Shown here: positions 46,463 through 56,320 of the stretch, piece after piece
Numbering within the stretch: the first letter of the stretch is position 1
Layout of the letters: the number at the start of each line of letters is the position of its first letter
From: Adiantum capillus-veneris
Taxonomy: Eukaryota; Streptophyta; Polypodiopsida; Polypodiales; Pteridaceae
NCBI GenBank assembly: GCA_014529385.2
Contig: CM043952.1
Span: 70,501,299 to 70,565,298 of the forward strand
Direction of reading: 5' to 3'
DNA length: 64,000 nucleotides
Position numbers and translations under genes: made by a program
Notes under the pieces: generated by a model
Databases searched by the model: none
What the model saw: the letters and a program-made list of their open reading frames with translations, nothing else
Told to the model about the DNA's origin: nothing

Positions 46463-47640
46463 CTGCTTGTAGCGCTATCTATGTAGCATTTTTGGGAGGG
46501 AGCAAAGGAGATAAAAAATAACGTTATGCTTCTGTAGCACTTTATAGTAGCTAGCATAGGAAATTTTCCTCTCCATAGAGATTCTTTGCAAAAATACTAC
46601 CAGTGTTAAAATCCAATGCTATTGTATTGGCTTTGATTTTGTAGCACTCACTTGCTGCTAAAGTGTTAAACTTGCTCTCCTCATTTTTCTAAGCCGCAGA
46701 GTGTCAAGCTCCCCAAAACCACAGTGAATCAATTTATTTGCTAAGGCTATTAGTGTAGGTAATGTTGACAATGTTTTGTCCAAGACCCAAATCAACCATA
46801 ACGTTGGTGCAGCCAAAGTTGGTCGAAGCTAGCAGGTGGTCTATGCCAAGAAAAGGCAGTAGTCGAGTGCAGTGCAGAAGGCTAGGGCAAGTGCCAAGGC
46901 CCTTAGCAACCAAAGGATAGCGGGAATGTATGCTTAAAGCGGTTTTTTAGGCCAAAAGTGCTGCGAGATAGTCCAGATGGGATGGAAGATGAAGGTGACC
47001 AAAATGCCACGTCAATATCCAAACATGTAGTGTTTAGTGTGCTCTAGAAGGCGGTCTAGACGGCTCATCAAACGGAGCCCCGATGCTCAAGATATTGCGG
47101 TTTAAAGTTGAAGTGTGTAGCAGATCCCCGACGGACAGGACAGCTGGGGACAGGTGGCCCAGGCAGGTGTGCGCGGACACGTGTGTAATGCTCGAGTTGT
47201 GGAGCATGCCTGTCTTCTCAGATTGCGAATTGGAGCTCTAGTTAGCAAGATATGGTCAGTTGAAATTTTTTTCGGGGGCCGGGTCTGAGCCCACTTGGTT
47301 GCAATGAAGGGTGTGCCATCTCGGTGATAGTGGAGTCAGCACGGATCGACGGCGCGTCAATCGGACACTCGGTTGGCTAGATGCGGCAGGACGAAGTTGA
47401 GGAGTAATGCCAAGAGGAAAGGGGCAGATGTTTTTTGGTTTTTTTGCGGCCTTGGATGACGGCATTGAAGATCTCGAAATGGGGCAAAAGGTAGATGATT
47501 TGAAGGTGGAGGCGATGGTTTTGGCGAGGTGGGCGGCGCAGTGGCGCACGCCCGCATGAGAAAGGGGGTTGGCAGTGATGATGACGTGGTGGTCCCCGCT
47601 AGGAGTGGCATCCCGTGGCCCAGATGGGCTCTAAACCTTT
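46381..47640. other. Unassigned region with (CT)n tract
   Basis: (CT)n at 46425-46458. The rest shows no coding signal I trust; 47050-47560 is GC-rich. The Pro/Ser-rich minus frames across 47256-47956 look like composition artefacts. Confidence 0.4.
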
Positions 47641-48240
47641 TGAGAGGTGTGCAACAAGGGGGCATTAGTGACATCACTAATGCCTCCCTTCTATTAGATA
47701 GGGGGCAGTCCCACAGTTGGGGCATGTAGTGGAAGATCCGGATGCCGAGCGCATCAAGGAGAAGATAAGTCCGAAGGCTCCAAAGCTGGACATGTCCCAT
47801 GGGAATAAGAGAGAGAAAAAAAAAGAGGCAGAGCCCAAGGGCGGCCAAGTGGGTTGAGCAAAGACCAAAGGACAAACCAAAGCAAGGACAAAAATGGAGA
47901 CCAAGGCCAAAAGAGGGCAAAAGAGGAGTCGAATAGAGAGAAAGAGTCAAAGTCAAGTTAATTGAGCAGTATAAGGTTAAGCCTAAAGAGGGTAAAAATT
48001 AAAAGATAAAAAATAAAAAAATAAAAAGGCTAGGGGGCAATAGTGACATCGCTAATGCCCCCCCCGCCCCCCCCCCCCCCCCCCCCAAGTGCAAAGAGTG
48101 AAAAAGAGAGAGATAGAGCAAGGCGGTGCCCCCTTTCCCAAAAATACCAATCAAGGTGCCAAGTGGACCAATTAAATTGTAAATTCCCAAATTAAAGCCC
48201 CCCCCCCCCCCCCCCTATAAAAGTCAAAATTGAATCAAAT
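47641..48240. repeat. Pair of GGCATTAGTGA palindromes and two poly-C tracts
   Basis: A perfect inverted repeat lies at 47661-47684 (GGCATTAGTGA, spacer CA, reverse complement), with a near copy at 48036-48059. C-runs occur at 48058-48086 (one G at 48066) and 48198-48215 (18 C). A TATAAAAG box (48216-48223) follows the second C-run. No gene is visible. Confidence 0.7.
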
Positions 48241-48701
48241 TAGGGGCTTTCTCTTGGCCTTTTGGAGTGCCGTTTGAAGCCTGCAAAGTGGAGTTCTCTA
48301 GCAAGCTAGCCCCTTTGTAACTTTTGCTTGAAAATGGCCATGGTGATGGCATTGCAAGCCTGTGTATATGTTTTTTGAAGTGCATTCAAGCCACAGTTGC
48401 CTCCCATGTTCTTGTTTCCCCTTCCCCCCTTCTCTTTCTCCTGCTTTCATGTTATTCCTCGGTGCCGACTGTGTGGATGTGTGTGCCCCCCCGGATCGAC
48501 AGTGTTTTGAGTGAGAGAGTGAAATTGAGTGGCTGTGTGCGTGTGTAAGGGTGGAGACAGGCAGTGGTAGTAGGTGTGCCTGGTGTGGTGGATTTGTGGA
48601 GTGTGTGAGCAGTGGAAGTTGAGCAGGCGGTGGTCTGTTAGTGTTAAGTGATTCTTTGAAGGTGTTTTCCGAGAGGATAGGGGTGTTGTGGATACCTTGA
48701 G
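48241..48701. other. Unassigned sequence
   Basis: Mixed GT-rich sequence with short frames on both strands (48298-48744 minus, 48324-48548 plus) of no recognisable family. I see no gene here. Confidence 0.4.
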
Positions 48702-48991
48702 CTATAAAGAGGGCCTTATGTTTGTGTCGGGCGTGTTTCCCCATTCCCCCTCTCCAACGTGTCTAATCCATACACACTCAACCATAGCTGCAAAGACTAT
48801 CTTATACTCAGCATCACAATTGGAAGTGGCCACAGTAGGTTGTTCTTGCTCAACCATGATATGCATGAACTCTTGAGTATGAAACAAAAACAACTTGTGG
48901 ACACTTGTAGATCATAACAACTAGCCCAATCCGAGTTTGAAAAAGCATGCAAATTTGGTAGCACTGATCGCCCTTGGGATAGAACAACCAA
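48702..48991 (-). pseudogene. Copia RNase H remnant
   Basis: Minus frames give ACFFKLGLG, HTQEFMHIMVEQEQPTVATS and NCDAEYKIVFAAMVECVWIR, the copia RNase H pattern S-K-K-Q-x-T-V-A-T-S-S-x-E-A-E-Y with the Glu intact. It ends about 10 bp before the open frame of gene A, so its junction probably marks where gene A was truncated. Confidence 0.8.
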
Positions 48992-49011
48992 AGATGTAAA
49001 GTGTCACTCAG

Positions 49012-50234
49012 GTTGCAAAATATCATTTTAACAATGTTTACCGCTCAGCATGGAAGGCCAGAGTGTTGGATTTCAAAGTTGAAATCGGCAAAAGATCTGT
49101 AAAGGAAGTTCTTGTTCAGCATGTGTTTACCCATCCAGAGGTGATAGCAAACGGTGGAAATGTATCAGATATACATCAACCACGTTGCAATTGTAAGTAC
49201 TCTTGACATGTGAACTTACTGATACTCTCATTATAACTTTTCTTATATATTTTGCAATGTTTCTCCCGCTTGTTATGAGCAATGTCTCCATTCTTCACAG
49301 CTCAATTACATTAGATTTGTCATTTGTACTTATTGATACTCTTAGTTTAACTCTTCTTATATATATTGCAGATGTTTATCCCTCTTCTTATGAGCAATGG
49401 GAGCCTGTGGAGTGCATAATAGGCCTCTTCCATGTTGTTCATGCCCACATTGGTTCTCTACAGTATTCAGGGAGGAGCAGCAAAAGACTGGCTGATGAGG
49501 GAATCTTTTTTTATGACCACTTTTACCAACTCAGCTCAGGGAATAAGAATGGCATGTTGCTGAAAGTGCCTCTACCAACCGATTGGAACACTGTGGACTG
49601 GCCAGTTCCCGAGGAAACAATGGTGGAGGCAATGCGAAGTAAGCTCTACAAGGATATACAAAGGTCTCTACGTAGCTCTATTCCCACCAAACTCGTTAGA
49701 ATTTTAAAATTCTGTCCTGTTGCACTCTTCATAGAGCTGTTTCATAGCTACAACATCCGAGTTATGAAAACTATGTTCATGTGCAAGTCATTTCAGCAGT
49801 CATCCTGTGACAAACTTCTTGACAAAGGATGGTATGCAAAGGAAGAGATTGGTTTACGGTGCGAGGTCGCGCTTGATACTCTAGTTGTCAAGTACATGAT
49901 TGCAAGCCAATCACTGTTAGTCTCGTTTTGGTATATGCGATCACAAATGCTCAACGGTAAGTACATTCCTATGGACCAGGTTTCTGCAGGTTTGGAAGAT
50001 AATCTTGCTGTGGATGTGGAAGTGATTGATAAAGAGCATGGCCTACTGTTGGTGGTTACAATAAGGGAGCTATGCAGTCTTCAGCATTTGCGGCATGACA
50101 TAATTGAAGAGTCAATGGACAAGGACCTATCAGATTTTTCCTTTTTCCTAGCTGGCCGTAAGGTGATGCGGCGAAGGGAAAAAGATATTTTTTGCAAAGA
50201 GTTGGATGGTCGGGTTGAAGTAGTGTCAATGTAA
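49012..50234 (+). CDS. Gene A: unknown protein, 5' end missing, one intron
   Basis: Exon 49012-49192 is open from a stop at 48997-48999 and has no ATG; it may begin at the acceptor CACTCAG (49005-49011). Intron 49193-49371 (GTAAGT..TTGCAG). Exon 49372-50234 continues in phase to TAA, total 348 codons including stop. Visible stretches: AKYHFNNVYRSAWKARVLDF, then SSYEQWEPVECIIGLFHVVH, WPVPEETMVEAMRSKLYKDI and GLRCEVALDTLVVKYMIASQ. I recognise no family. Within the intron lies a decayed second copy of the acceptor region. It converges on gene B. The missing start and copia debris directly upstream suggest truncation. No stop lies within the remaining frame. Confidence 0.6.
49203..49400 (+). repeat. 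About 125-bp-spaced duplication of a splice-acceptor region in gene A
   Basis: CTTACTGATACTCTCATTAT..TTTTGCAATGTTTCTCCCGC (about 49215-49280) resembles CTTATTGATACTCTTAGTTT..ATTGCAGATGTTTATCCCTC (about 49330-49400). The first copy has lost the AG, so only the second can serve as the acceptor. Confidence 0.7.
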
Positions 50235-50353
50235 CAGATATTCTTGTGAACCCAAGTGTATACAAATGACTTTCAAGACATGAAGTTTATTGAGCTCATT
50301 TTTCAATTGTGCCCTGTGAAAAAGTGTGCTTGAAATACATTTCTTTACCATGT

Positions 50354-50356
<3 letters not shown>

Positions 50357-50409
<53 letters not shown>
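50357..50409 (+). repeat. (CT)n microsatellite between genes A and B
   Basis: About 26 CT units in the short gap between the two convergent genes. Confidence 0.97.
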
Positions 50410-50412
<3 letters not shown>

Positions 50413-50442
50413 GTTAGACAAGACAAAGACATGATAGAAGAT

Positions 50443-53224
50443 TCATCTTAATTCATTAGAAAGTACAAACTCGTCCGTGAACAATGGACTGAGATACAAT
50501 TTCTGTAAGTATGGAATCAGAATGTCTTCAAGGTAAAAATCGAAGGAATGCCCCTCGAAAGAAGGTGGTGAGACAGTTGTTCCCGGCGGATTTAGTTCTC
50601 CCTTTTCAGGAGTATCATCAATTAGTAGTGTATTAGTTGCATCAAAGGGTACACCGATTTGGCTAAACGGTTTGTACAAAAGAGATAAGTGTGGTTTTTT
50701 AGGGTGGTAGTGGCCCTCAACGGTAACGCATTTTCTTTGATCATACAAAAAGGAAAAATCTGACGTGTGAGCGTGGCATACACTGCAAACTATTGCAACT
50801 AGTGGCGACAAGTTTTGCCTTTGCATTGAAGACCATATGGCAACTCTGAAGCGTGGAAGAAGAAACTGAATAAATTCCTTGGTTCCTGGACGAACTACGA
50901 CTCGACAAGTTCCCATCCGAAACGTTTGCAAATCCTCAAAGGGTCCTCTGTCACCGAGAGGCACCCGCATCAGCAGCAATCCATTGACGTCCAAGATAAT
51001 CAACCTCTGTAAAAGTTGACAAGTACATATAAGTAGTTAGAAGCTGAACATAGTTTGCCATACTTGAATAGACATTACCGGAACAACCGTATCTACAGGT
51101 AGCAAGGGTCCATACTGGGTCTCTGTAGTGTTCATGTCGTTGTTGCTCTCCTCTGCTTTATCTTCATAATCATCAATCACATCTTCATCAGGGGTCTCCC
51201 CCATGGCTCTTTCTACCTCATTCAAGGTGTCCTCCAAGGTCTTTTCCTCTCCCTTGGTTGATCGGCTTGCCTCATACATCCTTGCCTGATCCATATCATT
51301 TTGCTCATCCCTAGGCCTGCTTTCCTCATCCATATCCTTTTGCTCATCTATAGGCCTGCTTTCCTCATCTTGGGTTTCAGCCATAGGCTCTTTTGGCTCC
51401 TCCACTGGCTGACTTGGCTCTTTCATTGTCTCCTCTGGTTGTACACTAGAACCTTCCATATGCTCATTTGACCTTTCCTCATCCTTGGCTCTTTCATCTT
51501 CTGCTGATATGACCCCCTCGGCCCGTTGTGATTCCACTGTATCGAATGTAGGGGTTTGTCGTGGTGGCATGTCATGTTTTGTTAGATCAATAGTGCGGTC
51601 ATCCAAGCCGCTATCTTCAAGATCTCTGGGGCTAGACATAGTAAGCAGGTGTTGTATTAAACTTACCCGGTATCTTTGCAAATAATCATATGTGTAGTTT
51701 TTTAAAGCACTTTGTAAAATTGAAAGATCACATGGTGAGAATTCTTTTATAGACTAAACCAAAACTAACTGAATGCATTGCCAAATGGGTACCTTAGTCA
51801 TGAAAGGTTTTAATGCAAAGTAGCTTTGCAGGACATATTCTGCATGGAGAAGACATCTTCAGCCGCAAGAATTTCCATCGGTTTGATTTGGGACAGGTAC
51901 ATCTTTGATTGGGGCCTTGTATAGTTCATACCTTCCACATAGCTTGCCATAGGCAAGCAACAACCTCTTTATACAACTGCACAAAGCAATGTCAAGATGT
52001 TAGCATGAGGCTTCAAATTTACATGGATATCTATAAGAAACACTTTCTGATCCAAAACACTTACAGCCTAATTTCAGGGTGGGTTCCTTTTATTGAATTG
52101 AACACCCACACTGCTGGTTGGTCAACATCAAGGCATATGAGACTCCAGTGATGGTTGTTCTCATATGGAAAGATGATGACAGTAACTTCCAGCATAGCAC
52201 AGTGGAGAAACCAACTCTCAAAGGTCCCAGATGGACTGTTCTTTTGTCTAATAATCACTGACATTTGTGGATCAAGAAGAAACACCTCTGTGTGGGTGTG
52301 CAGTGGGAGTTGACTTTTGATCAGGCTGCAGAGACTCTACCTGAGTTAGCAAACCTATTATCTGAGTTTTCAAAGCTAGCAAGATAGTAACACTTACTTA
52401 AGACAAGCATAGATAATTGTGTCTGAAATCTGAGCATCTGGATTCTGCAATAACTTAATGTCCACTTTTTCCAGAGCTAGCTTTCTGGCTCCATCTACAA
52501 ATGGTATCTCTGTAAGCAAACCATCCTTCATTGAAAGTAGGGTTTCTTGATTGCTTGCCTCTATGGATAGGGTCACATTGCATTCTGTTTGCCTCTGGGA
52601 CTCCACTGCTACTTTTGCTTTCTCCTTAAGCTCTGCTTCCCTCATGTCCTCTGTTTGGCGAGCAATAGTCTCTGCCCTTGCCCTTGTATTCACATCATGT
52701 GTGACATCTACAACTGTGAGTTGTGGCACTAGCTCCGGGGGGTATAACAAAATTTCCCTCATTTTCTTATCCTTGCAGACATTGGGGACCAGTAGTTTGT
52801 CATACCTCCACCTTATTCTTTTCAGTGTCTCACTATCTTTGTCCATTATAGTAACCCTATGGGCATGGGCTGCAACAATGGTCATGTCATTGAAGTACTC
52901 CAGTAGGAAGTCCTCTGCTGCTTCCTGTAGAGCCATTAATGCCACCACCTTCCACCTTTTGGTGCCCCAGGTAGCTTCATCACATATGGACCTCACCATC
53001 CTCTGGAAGGGCAGCTTTGGTATGCATAAATCTACACATTTCTGTACCTTTCTGATTTCTCTGAATAGTCCCATGCAGGTTTGCAACTTCTTCATCCTTG
53101 GCCCTTTCAGTATTTTATTTGGTTTTCCAGGTCTTTTCTTTGGGGTTGCAGATCTGCTACTTGCTTTAGATGCTAATCCTGGTCCCTTGCCTGCCTTCCT
53201 TGCAGTGGCTTTTGTTCTAGCCAT
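50443..53224 (-). pseudogene. Gene B: histone H3-like / C48 protease / FCP1-type phosphatase fusion
   Basis: ATG at 53224. Exons 53224-52398, 52325-52065, 51976-51079 and 51006-50443; introns of 72, 88 and 72 bp have GTAAGT, GTAAGT and GTAATG donors and CAG acceptors. All phases agree, giving 850 codons. Residues 1-144 are H3-like: tail MARTKATARK, then LFREIRK, KLPFQRMVR, ALQEAAED and HAHRVTIM. About 150-260 is a charged helical linker. About 262-425 is a C48 (Ulp1-like) domain: ISDTIIYACL, NNHHWSLI (His335), FNS where Asp is usual (Asn352), and PNQTDGNSCG (Gln394, Cys400). About 440-660 is an acidic linker. 663-849 is an FCP1/NIF-like HAD domain: LIILDVNGLLL, VRPGTKEF, IWSSM, LLIDDTPEKGELNPPGT. 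A TGA (codon 402) and a TAG (codon 437) break it. Probable nuclear chromatin/SUMO-type role is inference. Confidence 0.85.
52793..53224 (-). other. H3-like domain of gene B
   Basis: The first 144 codons. Tail positions R2, T3, K4, T6, A7, R8 and K9 of H3 are all present (Q5 is Ala, S10 is Ala). The remaining tail is Lys/Pro-rich but not H3-like in detail. From residue 53 the alignment to H3 is gap-free except for one extra residue in loop 1 (EATWGTKRW region). Matches include REIRK-x-QK, L-x-I-x-KLPFQR-x-VR, ALQEAAE, HA-x-RVTIM-x-KD and RIR. A normal H3 ends at this point; here the frame runs on into the linker and protease. Confidence 0.88.
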
Positions 53225-53246
53225 TTCACTGTACACAAAAAGAAGA

Positions 53247-53247
53247 G

Positions 53248-53288
<41 letters not shown>
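53247..53288 (+). repeat. (CT)n tract in the gene B leader
   Basis: CT repeats about 25 bp upstream of the gene B ATG; on the gene's own strand this is a (GA)n 5' leader. Confidence 0.95.
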
Positions 53289-53291
<3 letters not shown>

Positions 53292-53321
53292 ACACTCAGA
53301 CATACATTGGTCAATGCACTG

Positions 53322-53380
53322 TACTAACGGCGCGCATAGAGACATGCACACCGGTTATGCCTCTCTACGCGCGCCTTTGG

Positions 53381-53384
<4 letters not shown>
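53322..53384. repeat. GGCGCGC hairpin 1
   Basis: Arms TACTAACGGCGCGCATAGAG and, inverted, TCTCTACGCGCGCCTTTGGT, separated by about 19 bp. One of three related hairpins (others 54482-54544 and 54572-54631). Confidence 0.85.
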
Positions 53385-53445
<61 letters not shown>

Positions 53446-53549
53446 TGTGTGTATGCTGTGTGTGTGTGTGTGTGTGTGCGTGCCTGTATTTGTGTGTGTG
53501 TGTGTAAGTTATATTTGTGTGTGTGTGTGTGTGTTTGTGATTTGTGATT

Positions 53550-53582
<33 letters not shown>

Positions 53583-53640
53583 TATATGTGTGTCTGTGTG
53601 TTTGTGAGTGTGTGAGTGTGTGTGTGTGTGTGACTGTTTG
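53384..53640 (+). repeat. (GA)n-(GT)n compound microsatellite
   Basis: 60 bp of GA followed by about 195 bp of GT with interruptions. Frames through it are artefacts. Confidence 0.97.
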
Positions 53641-53780
53641 TGTGGGTTGTTTGTTAAGACTGTGCTTTGTACTATGACAGAAACAGAGATAGAGAGATAG
53701 AGGCAAAGGCAGAGGGAGAGGCAGACCTTCGTTATGTCGATGGGTCGGCTTGCTGTCGGAGACGCAGACGACGGCTCTTG

Positions 53781-53781
<1 letters not shown>

Positions 53782-53844
<63 letters not shown>
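53782..53844 (+). repeat. (CT)n microsatellite
   Basis: About 31 CT units in the divergent interval. Confidence 0.97.
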
Positions 53845-53847
<3 letters not shown>

Positions 53848-54002
53848 ACGAGGTGTGGTTTTTCTCTGTCTTGACCTCTTTATATGACGTACAAAAGTAT
53901 ACGGTCTCAATAATGACCGCACGTGTGACAACATGCAAATATACTCTAATTTATAGTGACACGTGGGGCGCCGCCGTGTGTATCCGTTATAAGTGTGATT
54001 TT

Positions 54003-54190
54003 GAGAGAGAGAAAGAGAGAGAACAATAGAGAGAGAGAGAGAGAGCCATAGAAAGAGAGTGATAGAGAGACACAGAGAGAAAGAGAGAACAGATTGTGAG
54101 AGAGATAGAGAGAGGGAGAGACACAGATTGAGAGAGAGATAGAGAGAGGGACTCATTACTCTGAGAGAGAGAGAGAGGGAGGGAGAGAGA
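54003..54190 (+). repeat. Interrupted (GA)n tract upstream of gene C
   Basis: Purine-rich, GA repeats broken by short spacers, ending about 28 bp before the gene C ATG; probably its 5' leader. Confidence 0.9.
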
Positions 54191-54217
54191 CAGAGTCAGT
54201 TTGACACACAAAAAGCA

Positions 54218-54644
54218 ATGGAGGAGACACCTCCCTTGGAGTTCCTGCAAACCCCACCAACAAAAGGTGATCTCTCACTCTTTCTCTCTGTATTTCCAAC
54301 AGTTGGTACAAATTGTGTGTGTGTGTGTGTGTGTGTGTCTCAACAAAGAAAAACCCAGACTGTTGTTCAACACACACACCTCAACACATACTTCCATAGA
54401 GAGAGACACACACACACATACACACAGACACACACACAGATATATACACATTCTCTCTCTCCCTCCCCTCTCTGTCCACGTTACTAACGGCGCGCAGAGA
54501 CAACCAAACACTGCCTCCAGCTCTCTCCGCGCGCCTATAGTATAGTTATAACTCTCTTTCCCTCAATTGCACTTAAGGCGCGCGTAGAGAGTTGCAAAAG
54601 GCACTTTTTCATCCTTGCGCGCCTTTAGTACAAATAGACACATA

Positions 54645-54711
<67 letters not shown>

Positions 54712-54733
54712 TATGTGTACTTTTTTAGTGTTC

Positions 54734-54772
<39 letters not shown>

Positions 54773-54802
54773 ATGTGTGTTTTTGTTTGTGCTTTGGTGA
54801 GA

Positions 54803-54837
<35 letters not shown>

Positions 54838-54846
54838 CTATCTCTC

Positions 54847-54899
<53 letters not shown>

Positions 54900-56247
54900 G
54901 TCATGTTTCCTGATGAATAGGATTAAGGTCCAGTAGGCAGAAGAGGCTGAAACCTGATCCAGAGCTTGTGCCAGGATTTCAACCCTTGCTGGCTCAGTTG
55001 CTTAATGTATCTGCCAAAAGAACTGTTGACTTTTGTCAGGACATATCTGAAGAAAAGTCAATTGGTGAAGATCAATCAGAGAGGTCACCAGGGCAAGAGG
55101 ATCCCTCACCCTACAAGGCTGTGGTGCCCTGTACAGTACTTCTGAAGAAAAATACAAGAAAGAGGAATATAGACTTCTCAGATGATGCAGATGTGCTAGA
55201 AGGAAGTCCTTGTGCAACTAAATGTAAAGACAAAGAGGATGTGTCTTCTGTGGAAGACCCAGCTGCAACTGATGAGAGGCTGTTTGATTTTGCAGCATCT
55301 TGTGGTGTTGGGGACAAGTTTGATCTAGTTCATTTTATGTTTAATCCAAAGTTTGACATTGAAGACCTGTTAGCTCAGCACAGTAATTTCTTGCAGTCCT
55401 ACAGAGATAAGTTTGAAGTGATGGTGCAGGTAGGGAGGGTTGTTCTGCCTACTATGACTCTTGTGCATTTAAATGATTGTGGTGGAAAGGGACAGGGACG
55501 GAAGAAGTATATGGAATTACCACCTTCTTGCCGACATTCAGCCTGCCCTTTGCATCAAAAAGAATGCAAACTCATTCAGGAAGCCTTTGGCTTTATGATT
55601 TACCTGAACAGCCTGTTTGGATTCCTCATGCAGAATCCTGATGAGGTGTTAGAGGAGCAAGATGAAGCACCAGATGAAGAATACGAGGAGACAACTCATA
55701 TGCAAGAAGTCGAGGAGGTTGAAGACACAGTAGACCTTGAGGTTGAGGCAATTGAAGTACAAAGAAGTAAGATGCTCTCTGTGAAAACCACAAAAATCAA
55801 ACTTCCATTGGATGTCAGTAACTTCACTGAGAAGCATGCTCAGATGATGTTGCCTGCTGTGCCTGACTTCAGGATTGGAGACAGGACCTATATCTTCTTA
55901 CATGATGTGCAAAGTGTCTTTTATTTAAGGGAGGATTTCTCCCTGGCTATTATTTCCAGAGTCCAAGAGGAGAGGAGTGGATTTGTTTCAGAGGATAGTA
56001 GTGATGATGAGGCAATGGAAACATCCAGCAATCCAATGGAATGCCTTCGAAGATGCTTTGAGAAAGCTGAAAAATACAAGGAGACACTACCTGATGAAGC
56101 CACCTTCCAAGCAATAAGACAAAGCCTAAGACCATCAACAAGTAACAAAGAAGTGGAGGATTGGTTTAACCATTCAGGTCAGGGGTCAACTACATCTGTA
56201 GACCTGTGGCAAGAAAACCTCTTTCTGCAGGATGAGAGCTTCATGGT

Positions 56248-56320
<73 letters not shown>

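Larger units (their letters stand above)
53225..54217. promoter_or_regulatory. Divergent interval between genes B and C
   Basis: About 1 kb between the two ATGs. It contains (CT)n 53247-53288, a GGCGCGC hairpin 53322-53384, (GA)n 53384-53443, (GT)n 53444-53640, (CT)n 53782-53844 and interrupted GA 54003-54190. Plant promoters with GA/CT leaders are known, and both genes must start from here. I see no clear TATA box. Regulatory role is inference from position. Confidence 0.5.

Noticed and set aside
47357-47956. 199-codon minus frame, Pro/Ser/Leu-rich
   Set aside because: Composition follows local GC-rich and poly-purine sequence; neighbouring phases are also open and nothing resembles a domain.
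48298-48744. 148-codon minus frame rich in His, Ser and Pro
   Set aside because: Low-complexity GT-rich template and no recognisable features.
52793-53224. Ordinary host histone H3 gene
   Set aside because: The frame runs past the H3 end into a linker and protease, the tail beyond residue 10 is divergent, and it is interrupted by introns in phase with the downstream domains.
53225-53314. Upstream extension of gene B (TNVCLSVIEREREREREKER..)
   Set aside because: It is the GA leader translated. The H3 start MARTK at 53224 is the sensible start.
53322-54631. GGCGCGC hairpins as the terminal inverted repeats of the transposon
   Set aside because: They sit in the middle, between divergent genes and in an intron, and each is a complete hairpin rather than one arm of a distant pair.
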